Shown piece by piece: positions 8,442-17,182 of a stretch of DNA of 44,855 nucleotides. The position numbers were made by a program, and so were the translations under genes. The notes beneath the pieces are model-generated. The model saw nothing but the letters and a program-made list of their open reading frames with translations. It did no database searches and was not told where the DNA came from. Position 1 is the stretch's first letter, and each line of letters starts with the position of its first letter. The stretch comes from an uncultured Erysipelotrichaceae bacterium (GTDB lineage Bacteria; Bacillota_I; Bacilli_A; Erysipelotrichales; Erysipelotrichaceae): positions 1 to 44,855 of the forward strand of contig OMXQ01000007.1 of NCBI GenBank assembly GCA_900315065.1, written 5' to 3'.

Positions 8442-8681
8442 TTATTTCAATGCACGTGAAATTTTTCTGGCAATCTTCTTGCGCTGCTTCCCTTCTGAAT
8501 TGCTCAAAGTTGAAATCAGCGAATAAATCTTCAATTTCTGATCTGTATTATACGAATTGTCCAGTTCAACCGTGACGATTGTCTTGTTGAGCCTGTCCAG
8601 CAGGGTCTGTTCATCAAAGTCTTCCAGGCCCTTCATATTTTCATCAAACTGACTTCTGTTCTGCGGATTGTGTTTTGCCAT
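8442..8681 (-). CDS. Small hypothetical protein (79 aa)
   Basis: I do not recognise a family. The protein is soluble, charged and probably mostly helical, with an acidic middle (GLEDFDEQTLLDRLN) and a very basic end (EGKQRKKIARKISRALK), which hints at nucleic-acid contact but does not show it. GAGAGG lies 6 bases before the ATG. It is 10 bases after thiI, so it is the last gene of the ezrA-nifS-thiI unit; the rplU promoter begins right after its stop. The good ribosome-binding site and tight spacing argue that it is real. Confidence 0.7.
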   Translation of the reverse strand: MAKHNPQNRSQFDENMKGLEDFDEQTLLDRLNKTIVTVELDNSYNTDQKLKIYSLISTLSNSEGKQRKKIARKISRALK

Positions 8682-8691
8682 AAATTACCTC

Positions 8692-9879
8692 TCAAAGGAA
8701 ATCTTCTTCCTTCTTTTCCGGTTCCGTCATAACCGTCTCTTCATTTGCCAGAGCTTCTTCGATCAGCTTCTGATAATCAAAGTGGGATTCATAATGCTCG
8801 CACTTTTCCAATGACGGCCTGGTGACCGGATTCTTCGGATCAAAGATTGTGCAGCAATCTTCATATGGAAGAATGGAAGTTTCAAATGTACCGATCTTTC
8901 TGGCCAGATCAATAATTTCAACCTTGTCGTAGCAGACCAGAGGTCTTAATACCGGCATTTTGATCGTTTCATTGATTACGCTGATGGATTCCAGGGTCTG
9001 GGAAGCTACCTGACCGACGGACTCGCCTGTCCCTAAAGCCAGGCACCCGTTTGCCAGTGCTACTCTTTCTGCCAGTCTGTACATCATTCTTCTCATCAAT
9101 GTAACTGCATATGGATCCCCTGCCGTCTTGTAGATTTCAAGCTGCAGGTCCGTAAAGTTGATGACATGTACCTTCATGTGTCCCTGATATTCAGAAACCA
9201 TGCCGGCCAGGGTCAGCACTTTCTGTTTGGCAGCTTCGCTTGTATAAGGCGGTGAAGAAAAGTGAACTGCTTCTACATACAGGCCTCTCTTCATCAGCTG
9301 ATACGCTGCGACTGGCGAATCAATGCCGCCTGACAATAACAATAATACCTTACCATTGATGCCGGCCGGATAACCGCCTGCACCTGGAATCTTTTCAGAT
9401 GTAATGTAAGCATCCTGTCCGTGCACTTCAATCCGGATCGGAAGCTCAGGATTATGCACATCTACTTTCAGATCAGTATGATGCAGAATTCTCGATGCAA
9501 CCTGACGATTGATCTCATCAGAATGCAGCGGATATGTCTTGTCATGACGTTTGGTGATGACTTTGAAGGTTTTCTTATCCGTTTCCTGTGCTATGCGCAG
9601 GCAGGTATCCATGATTGTATTAATATCATTCGGTACTTTTTCTGTAAATGAGAAAGAGGAAATCCCGAAAACCTTTTTCAATTTTGCGGAAATCTCATCC
9701 GGATCCTCATCACCAAGCTTTACATAGATGCGGTCATACGTCTTGGTATATTCAAGATCATCATAATCACGCAATGCATATTTAATATTGCGGTAAAGAC
9801 GGGTAATGAAGTCCTTTCTGTTTTTTCCTTTTGTACTCAGCTCGCCATAGCGGATGAGAACTGTATCGTATTTAACCAT
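8692..9879 (-). CDS. thiI: tRNA sulfurtransferase ThiI
   Basis: ThiI adenylates U8 of tRNA and transfers sulfur to give 4-thiouridine; it may also serve thiazole synthesis. The 395-aa protein (start MVKYDTVLIRYGELSTKGKN at 9879) has an N-terminal ferredoxin-like plus THUMP region (about 1-165) and a PP-loop domain with SGGIDS at 183-188. There is no C-terminal rhodanese domain, normal for Bacillota, where a dedicated desulfurase supplies the sulfur. Its ATG overlaps the last 8 bases of the NifS-like gene, which fits coupled production of donor and acceptor. An upstream in-frame extension inside that gene is rejected because ThiI homologues do not have it. Confidence 0.96.
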   Translation of the reverse strand: MVKYDTVLIRYGELSTKGKNRKDFITRLYRNIKYALRDYDDLEYTKTYDRIYVKLGDEDPDEISAKLKKVFGISSFSFTEKVPNDINTIMDTCLRIAQETDKKTFKVITKRHDKTYPLHSDEINRQVASRILHHTDLKVDVHNPELPIRIEVHGQDAYITSEKIPGAGGYPAGINGKVLLLLSGGIDSPVAAYQLMKRGLYVEAVHFSSPPYTSEAAKQKVLTLAGMVSEYQGHMKVHVINFTDLQLEIYKTAGDPYAVTLMRRMMYRLAERVALANGCLALGTGESVGQVASQTLESISVINETIKMPVLRPLVCYDKVEIIDLARKIGTFETSILPYEDCCTIFDPKNPVTRPSLEKCEHYESHFDYQKLIEEALANEETVMTEPEKKEEDFL

Positions 9880-11002
9880 AATGCGAAATAATCTCCTTGA
9901 GCGCAGCCAGGAAGGCATCAACTTCCTCTGCAGTGTTGTGGTAAGAAAGTGAAATGCGGATGCAGCAGGAAGCTCTTCTGGAAGAAAAACCCATCGCTGT
10001 CAATACATAAGAAGGATCATCGCTTCTGGAAGCACACGTGCTTCTTGCACTGACCATAAATCCTTTCCGGTTCAGGGCATTCTGCATCACTTCACTAGGA
10101 ATCTTTTCGTAAGACCAGTTGATCGTCGACACAACTGCATCGTCCGGGCTGTTGATTTCAATGCCTTCGATCTGATGCAGACCATCCAGCATTCTTTTCT
10201 GCAGGGAAGCAATGTAATCGTGATACTTCTTTCCGTTTTCCAAAGCAAGCCGCAGGGTCTTGGCAAAGACCATATCAGCCGGTGCATTGGCAGTGCCTCC
10301 GCGTAAGCCATATTCCTGTTCACCCCCGTTGATTAACGGAATAAAAGGCACAAAGGTCTTCTTCATCAGAATTCCGCTGCCTTTCAATCCTTCCAGCTTG
10401 TGAGCAGAGATGGAAGCCATGTCAACATTGGTCAGATCCAGCGGTACTTTGCCGATGGACTGGGTCAGATCCGTATGGAAATAAGCATGACTATGCTTTT
10501 TCACTAATTCTGCAATTTCCCCGATCGGATTGATTGCGCCGCTTTCATTATTGACATACATAACGGACACAAGCGCAGTATCTTCGTCCAGGGCATTCTT
10601 CACATCTTCTACGCTGACTTTGCCATCTCTTCCTACCGGAAGATAGGTAATCCGATAGCCGAACACCTTTTCCAGCTGATCACAGGCATTGAGGATAGAA
10701 GAATGTTCCACAGCAGAGGTAATAATGTGCTTCCTGTTTTTCTGCGCAAGCGCGCATCCTTTCAAAGCTGCACTGTTGGATTCAGAAGAACCCGACGTAA
10801 AGATGATATCGGCAGGATGAACCTGCAAAAGCCCGGCAATGGCACCCCGGGCTTTTTCCATCATACGATGAACTTCACTGCCTTCATCATATAATGATTC
10901 ACTGTTTACATAATATTTCTCCAGCAGGGATTCATACGTTTTCAATACTTCCGGATGAATTGCTGTTGTTGATGAGTTATCAAAATAGATTCTATGCTGC
11001 AC
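9872..11002 (-). CDS. NifS/IscS-like cysteine desulfurase (partner of ThiI)
   Basis: This PLP enzyme takes sulfur from cysteine and, in this gene order (nifZ-thiI in Bacillus), passes it to ThiI for tRNA 4-thiouridine. Seen here are the PLP lysine in ISAHKLEGLKG (K202 from the GTG start), the H/D pair in YFHTDLTQS, the GGTAN block, and the sulfur-carrying cysteine in SARSTCASRSD (C323). I prefer the GTG at 11002, 10 bases after AAGGAG; an ATG at 11011 sits only one base from that site. The start overlaps the ezrA stop and the end overlaps the thiI start, so the three are a coupled unit. Confidence 0.93.
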   Translation of the reverse strand: MQHRIYFDNSSTTAIHPEVLKTYESLLEKYYVNSESLYDEGSEVHRMMEKARGAIAGLLQVHPADIIFTSGSSESNSAALKGCALAQKNRKHIITSAVEHSSILNACDQLEKVFGYRITYLPVGRDGKVSVEDVKNALDEDTALVSVMYVNNESGAINPIGEIAELVKKHSHAYFHTDLTQSIGKVPLDLTNVDMASISAHKLEGLKGSGILMKKTFVPFIPLINGGEQEYGLRGGTANAPADMVFAKTLRLALENGKKYHDYIASLQKRMLDGLHQIEGIEINSPDDAVVSTINWSYEKIPSEVMQNALNRKGFMVSARSTCASRSDDPSYVLTAMGFSSRRASCCIRISLSYHNTAEEVDAFLAALKEIISHYG

Positions 11003-12722
11003 TATCTGCATTCTCCTTGATCACGGATTCGTAGTTGCCCGGATGAATCTTTTCAACGGTGCTGATGGCTGTCTGCAAAGCTGCCGTATATTCGCCATTG
11101 CGGAAATTCAGCTCACTTCTGGTCAGTTCATCATCGATATCCGGATACGTAGAACGATACCGGTTGCCGAAAACAATCGTATTTTCAACCATGACTACGG
11201 TACCGCAGACATTGTTGACGTTATTGAAGAGCTTATAGATGAAATCAAGAGCTTCCTGCAGCGTTGCATTCAGGGTCTGGATATTGAGCGGAGATGCATT
11301 CATAAGCCCCTGCAGCTTTGCAATATAATCTTCCGCATGTGCCATATCTTCCTGATAATTATGAGAAATATTCGGCAGCTTGTACTTGCGGATCTTGACC
11401 TGCATCTGGTTCATGATGATCTGCAGCTTGAGCAGCTGTTTCTTTGCACGATCTTCATCAGAACATGCATCATCCATAGCTTTTCTCATATTATGGAGCT
11501 TATCGCCGATTTCACTATAATCCTGGTTCAGCTGCTTGAGCGATACAAGCACTTCACTGGCTGGTGAAGAATATGCTCTGACGGTAGAAATCACTTCCGG
11601 CTTGAGTCCATTGAGATGAGCAAGCTTGCCGTCAGCTTCTTCCAGTACATCCGTCATATTGGAAATGCCGTACTTGGCAAGAGCTTCATCACTCTTGCTG
11701 GAAAGATAAGAGAAATCGCCGTTGACTTCATCTGCCAGTTTTTCTGTTTCCTTGGTAAGAGAACGCATTTCATCATATGCTTCCCCTTCCTTTCTGACAG
11801 CTTCATCCATCTGGCCAAGACGCACCTTATAGTCATCCAGATGAGCCCCGACACCATCCTGCCTGCCGACCTTCAATAACTTCAGATCTTCCTTCAGGGA
11901 AGCAGTCAGCGCTGCCAGATTGGTTTCAATATTCAGATGCTTGACAAAAACGCCTCTGTTCTTTTCACGCAGATAATCACGATGCAATGTTTCAGCCATG
12001 CTTGGAATGACACCGCGGGCATCTTCCAGCAATGCCGGCATAGTATCGATCATCTTTTCAAGATCGCTCATGGAACGACGGATCATATCCAGTTCAGCAT
12101 TTGCTTTTTCAAAATCAGAAGAAAGCATCCATTCTTCAAATGTTGCAAACATCTTGTCAGTATCATCGAGCTTCTGTTCAATCGTAGCCCAGTTGTAGGA
12201 AAGACGGGATGCGTTTTCCTGGGCGGAAGCACGAATGGCACGGAAACGATTCTTCAAAGTAATGACTTCCTGTCTCTGGGCAGTTTCCTTGGCAAGAATA
12301 TCATCCAGCAGGATATCAAGATTCTTGACTTCTCGGTGGGTGTCATTGATTAATGGTTCCAGAGCTTTCATGTAAACGTCAGCCTTTTTCAATTTGCCGA
12401 CGAGAATACAATCTTCTGCATTTGCAAGATCATCGGAAATCTGCTTCAGATCTGCCTGTGCTTTTTCATAATCCTTCTTGGCTTTTTCTACTTTGTCTAC
12501 TGTCTCCTGATCAACGCGGCTGATGGCAACTGCCTTGTTCATCTTGAAGAAAAGCGGAACATTTTTAATCGTTGTATACTTTCCTTCCAGAGCAGCAAGA
12601 TCATTCTTATGACGCTTGGTACGGATCTGGGTTGCAATGAGCCAGGCTGTCAGTAATACAACAACTGTTATAAGAAACGCAATTATGCGGATATCAGATA
12701 TTACACTAAGAAATTTATTCAT
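10992..12722 (-). CDS. ezrA: Septation ring formation regulator EzrA
   Basis: EzrA is a membrane-anchored spectrin-like protein that restrains FtsZ ring assembly and helps coordinate division in Bacillota. The 576-aa protein has one N-terminal membrane segment (about 12-32, IIAFLITVVVLLTAWLIAT), a basic stop (TKRHK), and then long heptad-rich helices to the end, matching EzrA topology (N-out, long cytoplasmic coiled coil) and length. AAAGGA lies 11 bases before the ATG. It heads the ezrA-nifS-thiI-79 aa unit and is divergent from rpsD; the synteny supports the name. Confidence 0.92.
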   Translation of the reverse strand: MNKFLSVISDIRIIAFLITVVVLLTAWLIATQIRTKRHKNDLAALEGKYTTIKNVPLFFKMNKAVAISRVDQETVDKVEKAKKDYEKAQADLKQISDDLANAEDCILVGKLKKADVYMKALEPLINDTHREVKNLDILLDDILAKETAQRQEVITLKNRFRAIRASAQENASRLSYNWATIEQKLDDTDKMFATFEEWMLSSDFEKANAELDMIRRSMSDLEKMIDTMPALLEDARGVIPSMAETLHRDYLREKNRGVFVKHLNIETNLAALTASLKEDLKLLKVGRQDGVGAHLDDYKVRLGQMDEAVRKEGEAYDEMRSLTKETEKLADEVNGDFSYLSSKSDEALAKYGISNMTDVLEEADGKLAHLNGLKPEVISTVRAYSSPASEVLVSLKQLNQDYSEIGDKLHNMRKAMDDACSDEDRAKKQLLKLQIIMNQMQVKIRKYKLPNISHNYQEDMAHAEDYIAKLQGLMNASPLNIQTLNATLQEALDFIYKLFNNVNNVCGTVVMVENTIVFGNRYRSTYPDIDDELTRSELNFRNGEYTAALQTAISTVEKIHPGNYESVIKENADSAA

Positions 12723-12796
12723 TCCAGATTAATTCCTTTCCTACATTTGTTATAATTTTACCACAGAATATCTTATTGAAATAGTGCACAAATAAA

Positions 12797-12825
12797 TTGA
12801 CATGCCCACGCTGATCTGCTAATAT
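12797..12825 (+). promoter_or_regulatory. Promoter of rpsD
   Basis: A perfect TTGACA (12797-12802) and TAATAT (12820-12825) are spaced 17 bases apart on the plus strand. Confidence 0.88.
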
Positions 12826-12831
12826 CTTCCT

Positions 12832-13002
12832 TGCGTCAAATGATAGCAGCATGCGGAGTCATGCCCAAAAGCGTTGTTAACAGAGAAATCTGCTGGTCAA
12901 GTAACTGAGCTGCAATCAGCGAAAAACACAATAACAACACCCGGCACTGATGATCCACACCTGTTGTTGTTTCTCAGCCATATTATTAGGAGGAAACAAA
13001 AC
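12832..13002 (+). promoter_or_regulatory. Long rpsD 5' leader (probable S4 autoregulatory RNA)
   Basis: The roughly 170-base leader contains several inverted repeats, including AACAACA (12933-12939) with TGTTGTT (12962-12968), just before the ribosome-binding site TTAGGAGG. In Bacillota S4 represses its own unlinked gene by binding such a leader. I infer the same here from position and length. Confidence 0.55.
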
Positions 13003-13605
13003 ATGGCACGTTACACAGGACCTGTTTGGAAGAAGTCCAGACGCTTGAGCTTCTCCATTCTCGAAACAGGCGAAGAGCTTAAGAAAAGAACTTATGCTCC
13101 TGGTCAGCATGGACCAACAAAGCGTATCAAGCTGAGCGGCTACGGTCTTCAGCTTCGTGAAAAGCAGAGAGTCAGAAACATGTATGGTCTGAACGAAAGA
13201 CAGTTCAGCAACCTGTTCGTCAAGGCTTCCAAGATGGAAGGCATGGCAGGTGTTAACTTCCTGGTTCTGCTGGAAAGCAGACTGGACAATGTTGTCTACA
13301 GAATGGGCTTTGCAAGAACACGTAAGGCAGCAAGACAGCTGGTTAACCACGGTCATATCGAAGTCAATGGCAAGAAGGTAGACATCCCTTCCTACCATGT
13401 ATCCGCTGGCGACGTTGTTGCACTGCGCGAAAACAGCCGTAACATGACAGTTGTCAATGAAGCTCTTGAGAGCGCCATTGCAACACCGGCATTCGTTGAA
13501 GTTGATAAGGAAAACAAGAAGGGTACATTCGTTCGTATCCCTGAAAGATCTGAACTCAACCAGGAAATCAACGAACAGCTCATCGTTGAATACTACAACA
13601 GGTAA
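13003..13605 (+). CDS. rpsD: 30S ribosomal protein S4
   Basis: S4 is a primary 16S rRNA-binding protein that nucleates the small subunit and can act as a translational repressor. The 200-aa protein begins [19 protein letters not shown] at the ATG at 13003, 8 bases after TTAGGAGG; the open frame extends further upstream but only through the leader. The S4 RNA-binding domain is at about 92-150 ([25 protein letters not shown]). As in Bacillus it stands alone, away from the main ribosomal protein operons. It ends in a GNRA-capped terminator. Confidence 0.98.
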   Translation: MARYTGPVWKKSRRLSFSILETGEELKKRTYAPGQHGPTKRIKLSGYGLQLREKQRVRNMYGLNERQFSNLFVKASKMEGMAGVNFLVLLESRLDNVVYRMGFARTRKAARQLVNHGHIEVNGKKVDIPSYHVSAGDVVALRENSRNMTVVNEALESAIATPAFVEVDKENKKGTFVRIPERSELNQEINEQLIVEYYNR

Positions 13606-13619
13606 GTCAACACTGAAAG

Positions 13620-13650
13620 GTCATTCCGCAAGGAATGGCTTTTTTGTTTT
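13620..13650 (+). terminator. rpsD terminator
   Basis: An 8-bp stem GTCATTCC/GGAATGGC (13620-13627, 13632-13639) with a GCAA loop is followed by TTTTTTGTTTTT. Confidence 0.93.
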
Positions 13651-13701
13651 TACGGATATTTCTGTTTGTTCATGTCTTACATCCCTGTCAGATTCAAAAA
13701 G

Positions 13702-13728
13702 AACATTGCCATTTTTTTGGACAATGTT
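13702..13728. terminator. Bidirectional terminator between rpsD and the 141-aa gene
   Basis: AACATTG (13702-13708) pairs with CAATGTT (13722-13728). A T-run follows on the plus strand and TCTTTTT on the minus strand, so it can end the galactoside operon and back up the rpsD terminator. Confidence 0.7.
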
Positions 13729-13741
13729 TTTTTTCTTCTAC

Positions 13742-14167
13742 TTACTTGTACAAGGGCGTTGCTTTCACCTGTTCAATAAAATTGAGACAGGCATCATTTT
13801 CATTAGAGAAACTTTCCGTATTATAACGAACCCCGTGCTCCTGATAAAATACATTCCAGCCCATCAGGGACTTTACAATACAATAGGCATTATCGCGGGC
13901 AATGCCGATTGCACAATTGCTTCTGCCGTCAAACAATCTGCCAAGCTCTTCCAACGTCATATGCCCTCCCTGCTGCATCCATTCATGCAGACTTTGTTCA
14001 TTTATAAAGAAAGAATAGTTCGCAAATATGACAACGTCAAGCGCATCCTCTGCAAAAGGACAGACCGCAATATATTGTGATCTGCCCTTTCTTTGCATTT
14101 GATTGTTATGATTCCAGTCAGAAGTCAACCGCTCTTCGTTATATCTGCTATCTGATTCTTTCAGCAA
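13742..14167 (-). CDS. Hypothetical protein (about 141 aa), last gene of the galactoside operon
   Basis: I cannot assign a family. The C-terminal block GWNVFYQEHGVRYNTESFSNE followed by DACLNFIEQV resembles a pattern seen in some small Bacillota immunity-type proteins (a W-x-V-Y-Y-E-G strand pair followed by an acidic A/C-containing helix). That is a weak likeness only. No signal peptide or membrane segment is seen. The start is uncertain: a TTG at 14167 overlaps the upstream glycosidase by 20 bases and lacks a clear ribosome-binding site. Other candidates are a TTG about 14 codons in and an ATG at residue 24. The product may depend on translational coupling. It ends just before a bidirectional terminator. 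Confidence 0.6.
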   Translation of the reverse strand: MLKESDSRYNEERLTSDWNHNNQMQRKGRSQYIAVCPFAEDALDVVIFANYSFFINEQSLHEWMQQGGHMTLEELGRLFDGRSNCAIGIARDNAYCIVKSLMGWNVFYQEHGVRYNTESFSNENDACLNFIEQVKATPLYK

Positions 14168-15743
14168 ACAGATGAACGCTTTCAGTGCGGCCGTCCATTG
14201 TATAAGTGATATTGATACCGTGATCTGTTGAAATATCTGTCACCTCTGCTCTTTCAGAAAGATCTCTCAGTTTCTGATATTTCTGCTTCATAGCATCCGT
14301 ATAAGTACCAGGATCATCCGAAGTCAGGAAGACACCGCCCAGCAGGGCATCCAATGTCGCCAGATCCATCTTTTCCTGATCTGTCAGCTTGATGTTGTTT
14401 TCCCGTAAGAAGAAGACATCCGGATCAGAAAGATATGCTCTTCCATTGAGTTCTCTTCTGGAAAGAATATTGGTAATCGCATTCTTTGTAGAAACACGTT
14501 CCCTGTGGAACATCTTCATGTACCAGACATCATCCCAATCCAGGGAAACATCACAGGAGATGCGGCAATAATCAACATACCCGAAAGCAGGCATGACCGG
14601 TACGCCGCAGCCAAGGATCAGATGATCGCCGCAAAGCTCCCTGAGAAACTTCATCGCCCGGATCATCCTTCCGGCTCTGGTTTCCTTTTCATTGCCGAAT
14701 GGAGCTGCTCCATAGACAAAGTCCAGCTTGACAAGATCATAGCCCCATTCATCAAAGACCTGATGGAAGACCTGTCTCAGATATTCCTGCACTTCAGGCT
14801 TGTCTATGTCAAGTGCATAGAAACCTGACCAGTTGGATCCCAGCCACCAGTTGGCATGATTGACTTTCAGGAACCAGTCCTGATGTTTCTGATAAAGTTC
14901 AGACTTTTCTTCAGCTACAAACGGTGCCAGCCAGAGACCCGCTCTGAAGCCAGCAGAATGAATTTCATCAGCGATCTTCTTCATGCCGGCAGGGAATTTG
15001 CTCTGATCTGCCCCAATCCAGTCGCCGACAAAAGTTTCCCAGCCGTCATCGACCTGGAAAAGGTCATTCGGCTTGAGAATAGATCTGCAGCCGGCAAGAT
15101 CCTGTTCAATAGCAGTCTCATTAATATCCTGATACCGGTTGTACCAGGAAGAATAACCGTAGATCTTATCGGTTGTCTTGCGTTTGAGATCAAGTACCTT
15201 GAACCAGGCATCAAAAACTTCCTGCTCGCTGCCTTCCGCAAAGAAGAGATCAAAGAGTTGGTAATTTCCGTTTACGACAAGACCTGCGCAATCTCTTTCG
15301 ATCGTCAGAATGCCAAGCTTTGCGTCATAACGGAACATGGTATAGCCAGGTTCTTCATTCAATGAAGCGAAGAGACGGAAGTTCTTCCCATTGCGGAAAT
15401 AACACCAGGAATAGCCGTGGCTGACGCCTCTTTCATACGGATAGTCATAGAAATGATAATCTCCGTATCGGTCAAATCCGTATTGATCAAGAAGCTTCTT
15501 CGGAATCTTATGCATGCCCCGGATCCTGTCATCCTTTGTCATTTCCGGACAAACTGTCCAGGTCTGATACCCGTTCATGAAGATCTTCTCATCCGGATTG
15601 ATTGCAAGATCCATCGTGCCGACAACCTTTGTCAGTTTTGCGGAGGCAAGATCAGTACTTACATGAAGTTCTCCGCCCTTCCAGTCTTCATGACCAACAG
15701 TATGAATGTTGTTTTCTGCTTCCAGGGTCCAGTCGAATTTCAT
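14148..15743 (-). CDS. GH36-type alpha-galactosidase
   Basis: The 531-aa enzyme is expected to remove terminal alpha-galactosyl groups from melibiose or raffinose-type sugars in the cytoplasm, as it has no signal peptide. An N-terminal beta-sandwich (about 1-185) precedes a TIM barrel with LFQVDDGWE (229-236) and GLWLAPFVAE. The nucleophile is in YDLVKLDF (D341) and the likely acid/base in CRISCDVSLDW (D398), both typical of clan GH-D. It is shorter than the roughly 730-aa GH36 enzymes but similar to the compact GH36 group. It lies 2 bases after the GPH symporter gene in the same operon. Substrate preference beyond alpha-galactosides cannot be read from sequence. Confidence 0.9.
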   Translation of the reverse strand: MKFDWTLEAENNIHTVGHEDWKGGELHVSTDLASAKLTKVVGTMDLAINPDEKIFMNGYQTWTVCPEMTKDDRIRGMHKIPKKLLDQYGFDRYGDYHFYDYPYERGVSHGYSWCYFRNGKNFRLFASLNEEPGYTMFRYDAKLGILTIERDCAGLVVNGNYQLFDLFFAEGSEQEVFDAWFKVLDLKRKTTDKIYGYSSWYNRYQDINETAIEQDLAGCRSILKPNDLFQVDDGWETFVGDWIGADQSKFPAGMKKIADEIHSAGFRAGLWLAPFVAEEKSELYQKHQDWFLKVNHANWWLGSNWSGFYALDIDKPEVQEYLRQVFHQVFDEWGYDLVKLDFVYGAAPFGNEKETRAGRMIRAMKFLRELCGDHLILGCGVPVMPAFGYVDYCRISCDVSLDWDDVWYMKMFHRERVSTKNAITNILSRRELNGRAYLSDPDVFFLRENNIKLTDQEKMDLATLDALLGGVFLTSDDPGTYTDAMKQKYQKLRDLSERAEVTDISTDHGINITYTMDGRTESVHLFAERIR

Positions 15744-15745
15744 AT

Positions 15746-17167
15746 TCAGGCCTCTTTTTCTTTCTTTTCCTGCAAAGCTCTGTTCATGGCTTCGATATTG
15801 TCATCCGTCATTGTGAACTTGGATTTGAAGACAAGCATTGCACAGACTAACAAAGCAATCGGGATCAATGTCATTAACATACGCAGACCATTGATCGTAG
15901 AAGCAGACTGCTGAACGATTTCCGTGGAATCGGAAGAACCTGTAAACCTGATGAGATCAAGACCTACGCCGGCAAGGAATACGGCAAAGCCGGAAGCTGC
16001 CTTGACGACAAATGTCTGCATGGAGAAGATGACAGATTCTTCTCTCTTGCCTGTCTTCAATTCCCCATAGTCAACGGAAGCAGACAGATAGACAGTTGTC
16101 AATACGGTCAGAATACCATTAGCAATAAAGACGAACAGACCGCAGATGCAGATGAGAACCATGTTTGTAGAAAGACCTGTAAAGCAGGCAAGCAGAATCA
16201 ATGCATAGCCGATCATCTCCATGGAAAGGCAGAGCTTGAAGATTGCCTGGTTGGTCATCTTCTTATGAAGAAGCGGATAAATAGCCATCATGGCAAGAAT
16301 CTGGGAACCGCCGCCGACTGCGTTGAACAATGAGTTATTGGCTGCCCAGTTGGCACCGCCGACATCATACTTGAAGAAATAAATCAATAAGTTGGAAGTG
16401 ATATACAAAGCAGTATTGATCAGAATGATGCAAAGTACGACTGCCATTGCCTGGTCGTTTCTGAAAAGAGCCTTGAACATATCCTTGACATGCATGTTGG
16501 CCGCATCGTTTTCCTGCTTCTGCAGCTCTGCAGATTCATTTGTGCTTTCCTTCAGACCCATGACCGTTACTGCTTCAAAGACAACGAAGAGAATGGCAAC
16601 AATCAATGCCAGGAAGGAGAAACCCTTTGTTTCTGCAGCTGCACTTGCGCCGCCGCCGAACATATGAACTAACGGCATGGCAAAGACAGTGATGATCGCA
16701 TTGCCGAAGCCTGCACAGGTTCTGCCGACAACAGACATGCTTTCACGATCCTTCGGCTCATGCGTTGCAGCCGGGATAATGGACCAGAAAGGAATGTCCA
16801 TCATGGTATAAGTGACACCCCAGAGAATATAGATGACAGCAAAGAATGCATTCAGACCAGCACCCTGGGCAAAAGAAGCGTTGAATAAAGCATAGAGGAC
16901 AAATGCATTCAGAATTGTACCGGAAAGAATCCACGGTCTGAACTTGCCCCACTTTGACTTTGTCTTGGCAACGATAATACCCATGAACGGGTCATTGGCC
17001 GCATCAAAGATACGGGCAATCAGCAGGATAAGACCGACGAAGGCAGCATCAACGCCGAGCACATCCTGGTAGTAGTACATGACATAGCCTGAAGATAAGG
17101 CATACACCATGTCTTTGCCTACGGCACCAATACCGTAAGCGGCAGTTTGTTTCTTGGAGAATTTCAT
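15746..17167 (-). CDS. GPH-family glycoside:cation symporter
   Basis: The 473-aa integral membrane protein belongs to the glycoside-pentoside-hexuronide:cation symporters (MelB/LacS/XynB kin; MFS fold). The start MKFSKKQTAAYGIGAVGKDMVYAL and the motif DAANDPFMGIIVAKTKSKWGKFRPWIL in the first loop region are diagnostic, and about twelve hydrophobic segments follow. There is no C-terminal IIA domain of the LacS type. Sitting between a GH2 and a GH36 glycosidase, it probably imports the intact galactoside that those enzymes cut in the cytoplasm. Confidence 0.93.
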   Translation of the reverse strand: MKFSKKQTAAYGIGAVGKDMVYALSSGYVMYYYQDVLGVDAAFVGLILLIARIFDAANDPFMGIIVAKTKSKWGKFRPWILSGTILNAFVLYALFNASFAQGAGLNAFFAVIYILWGVTYTMMDIPFWSIIPAATHEPKDRESMSVVGRTCAGFGNAIITVFAMPLVHMFGGGASAAAETKGFSFLALIVAILFVVFEAVTVMGLKESTNESAELQKQENDAANMHVKDMFKALFRNDQAMAVVLCIILINTALYITSNLLIYFFKYDVGGANWAANNSLFNAVGGGSQILAMMAIYPLLHKKMTNQAIFKLCLSMEMIGYALILLACFTGLSTNMVLICICGLFVFIANGILTVLTTVYLSASVDYGELKTGKREESVIFSMQTFVVKAASGFAVFLAGVGLDLIRFTGSSDSTEIVQQSASTINGLRMLMTLIPIALLVCAMLVFKSKFTMTDDNIEAMNRALQEKKEKEA

Positions 17168-17182
17168 GATTCATTCCTTTCC

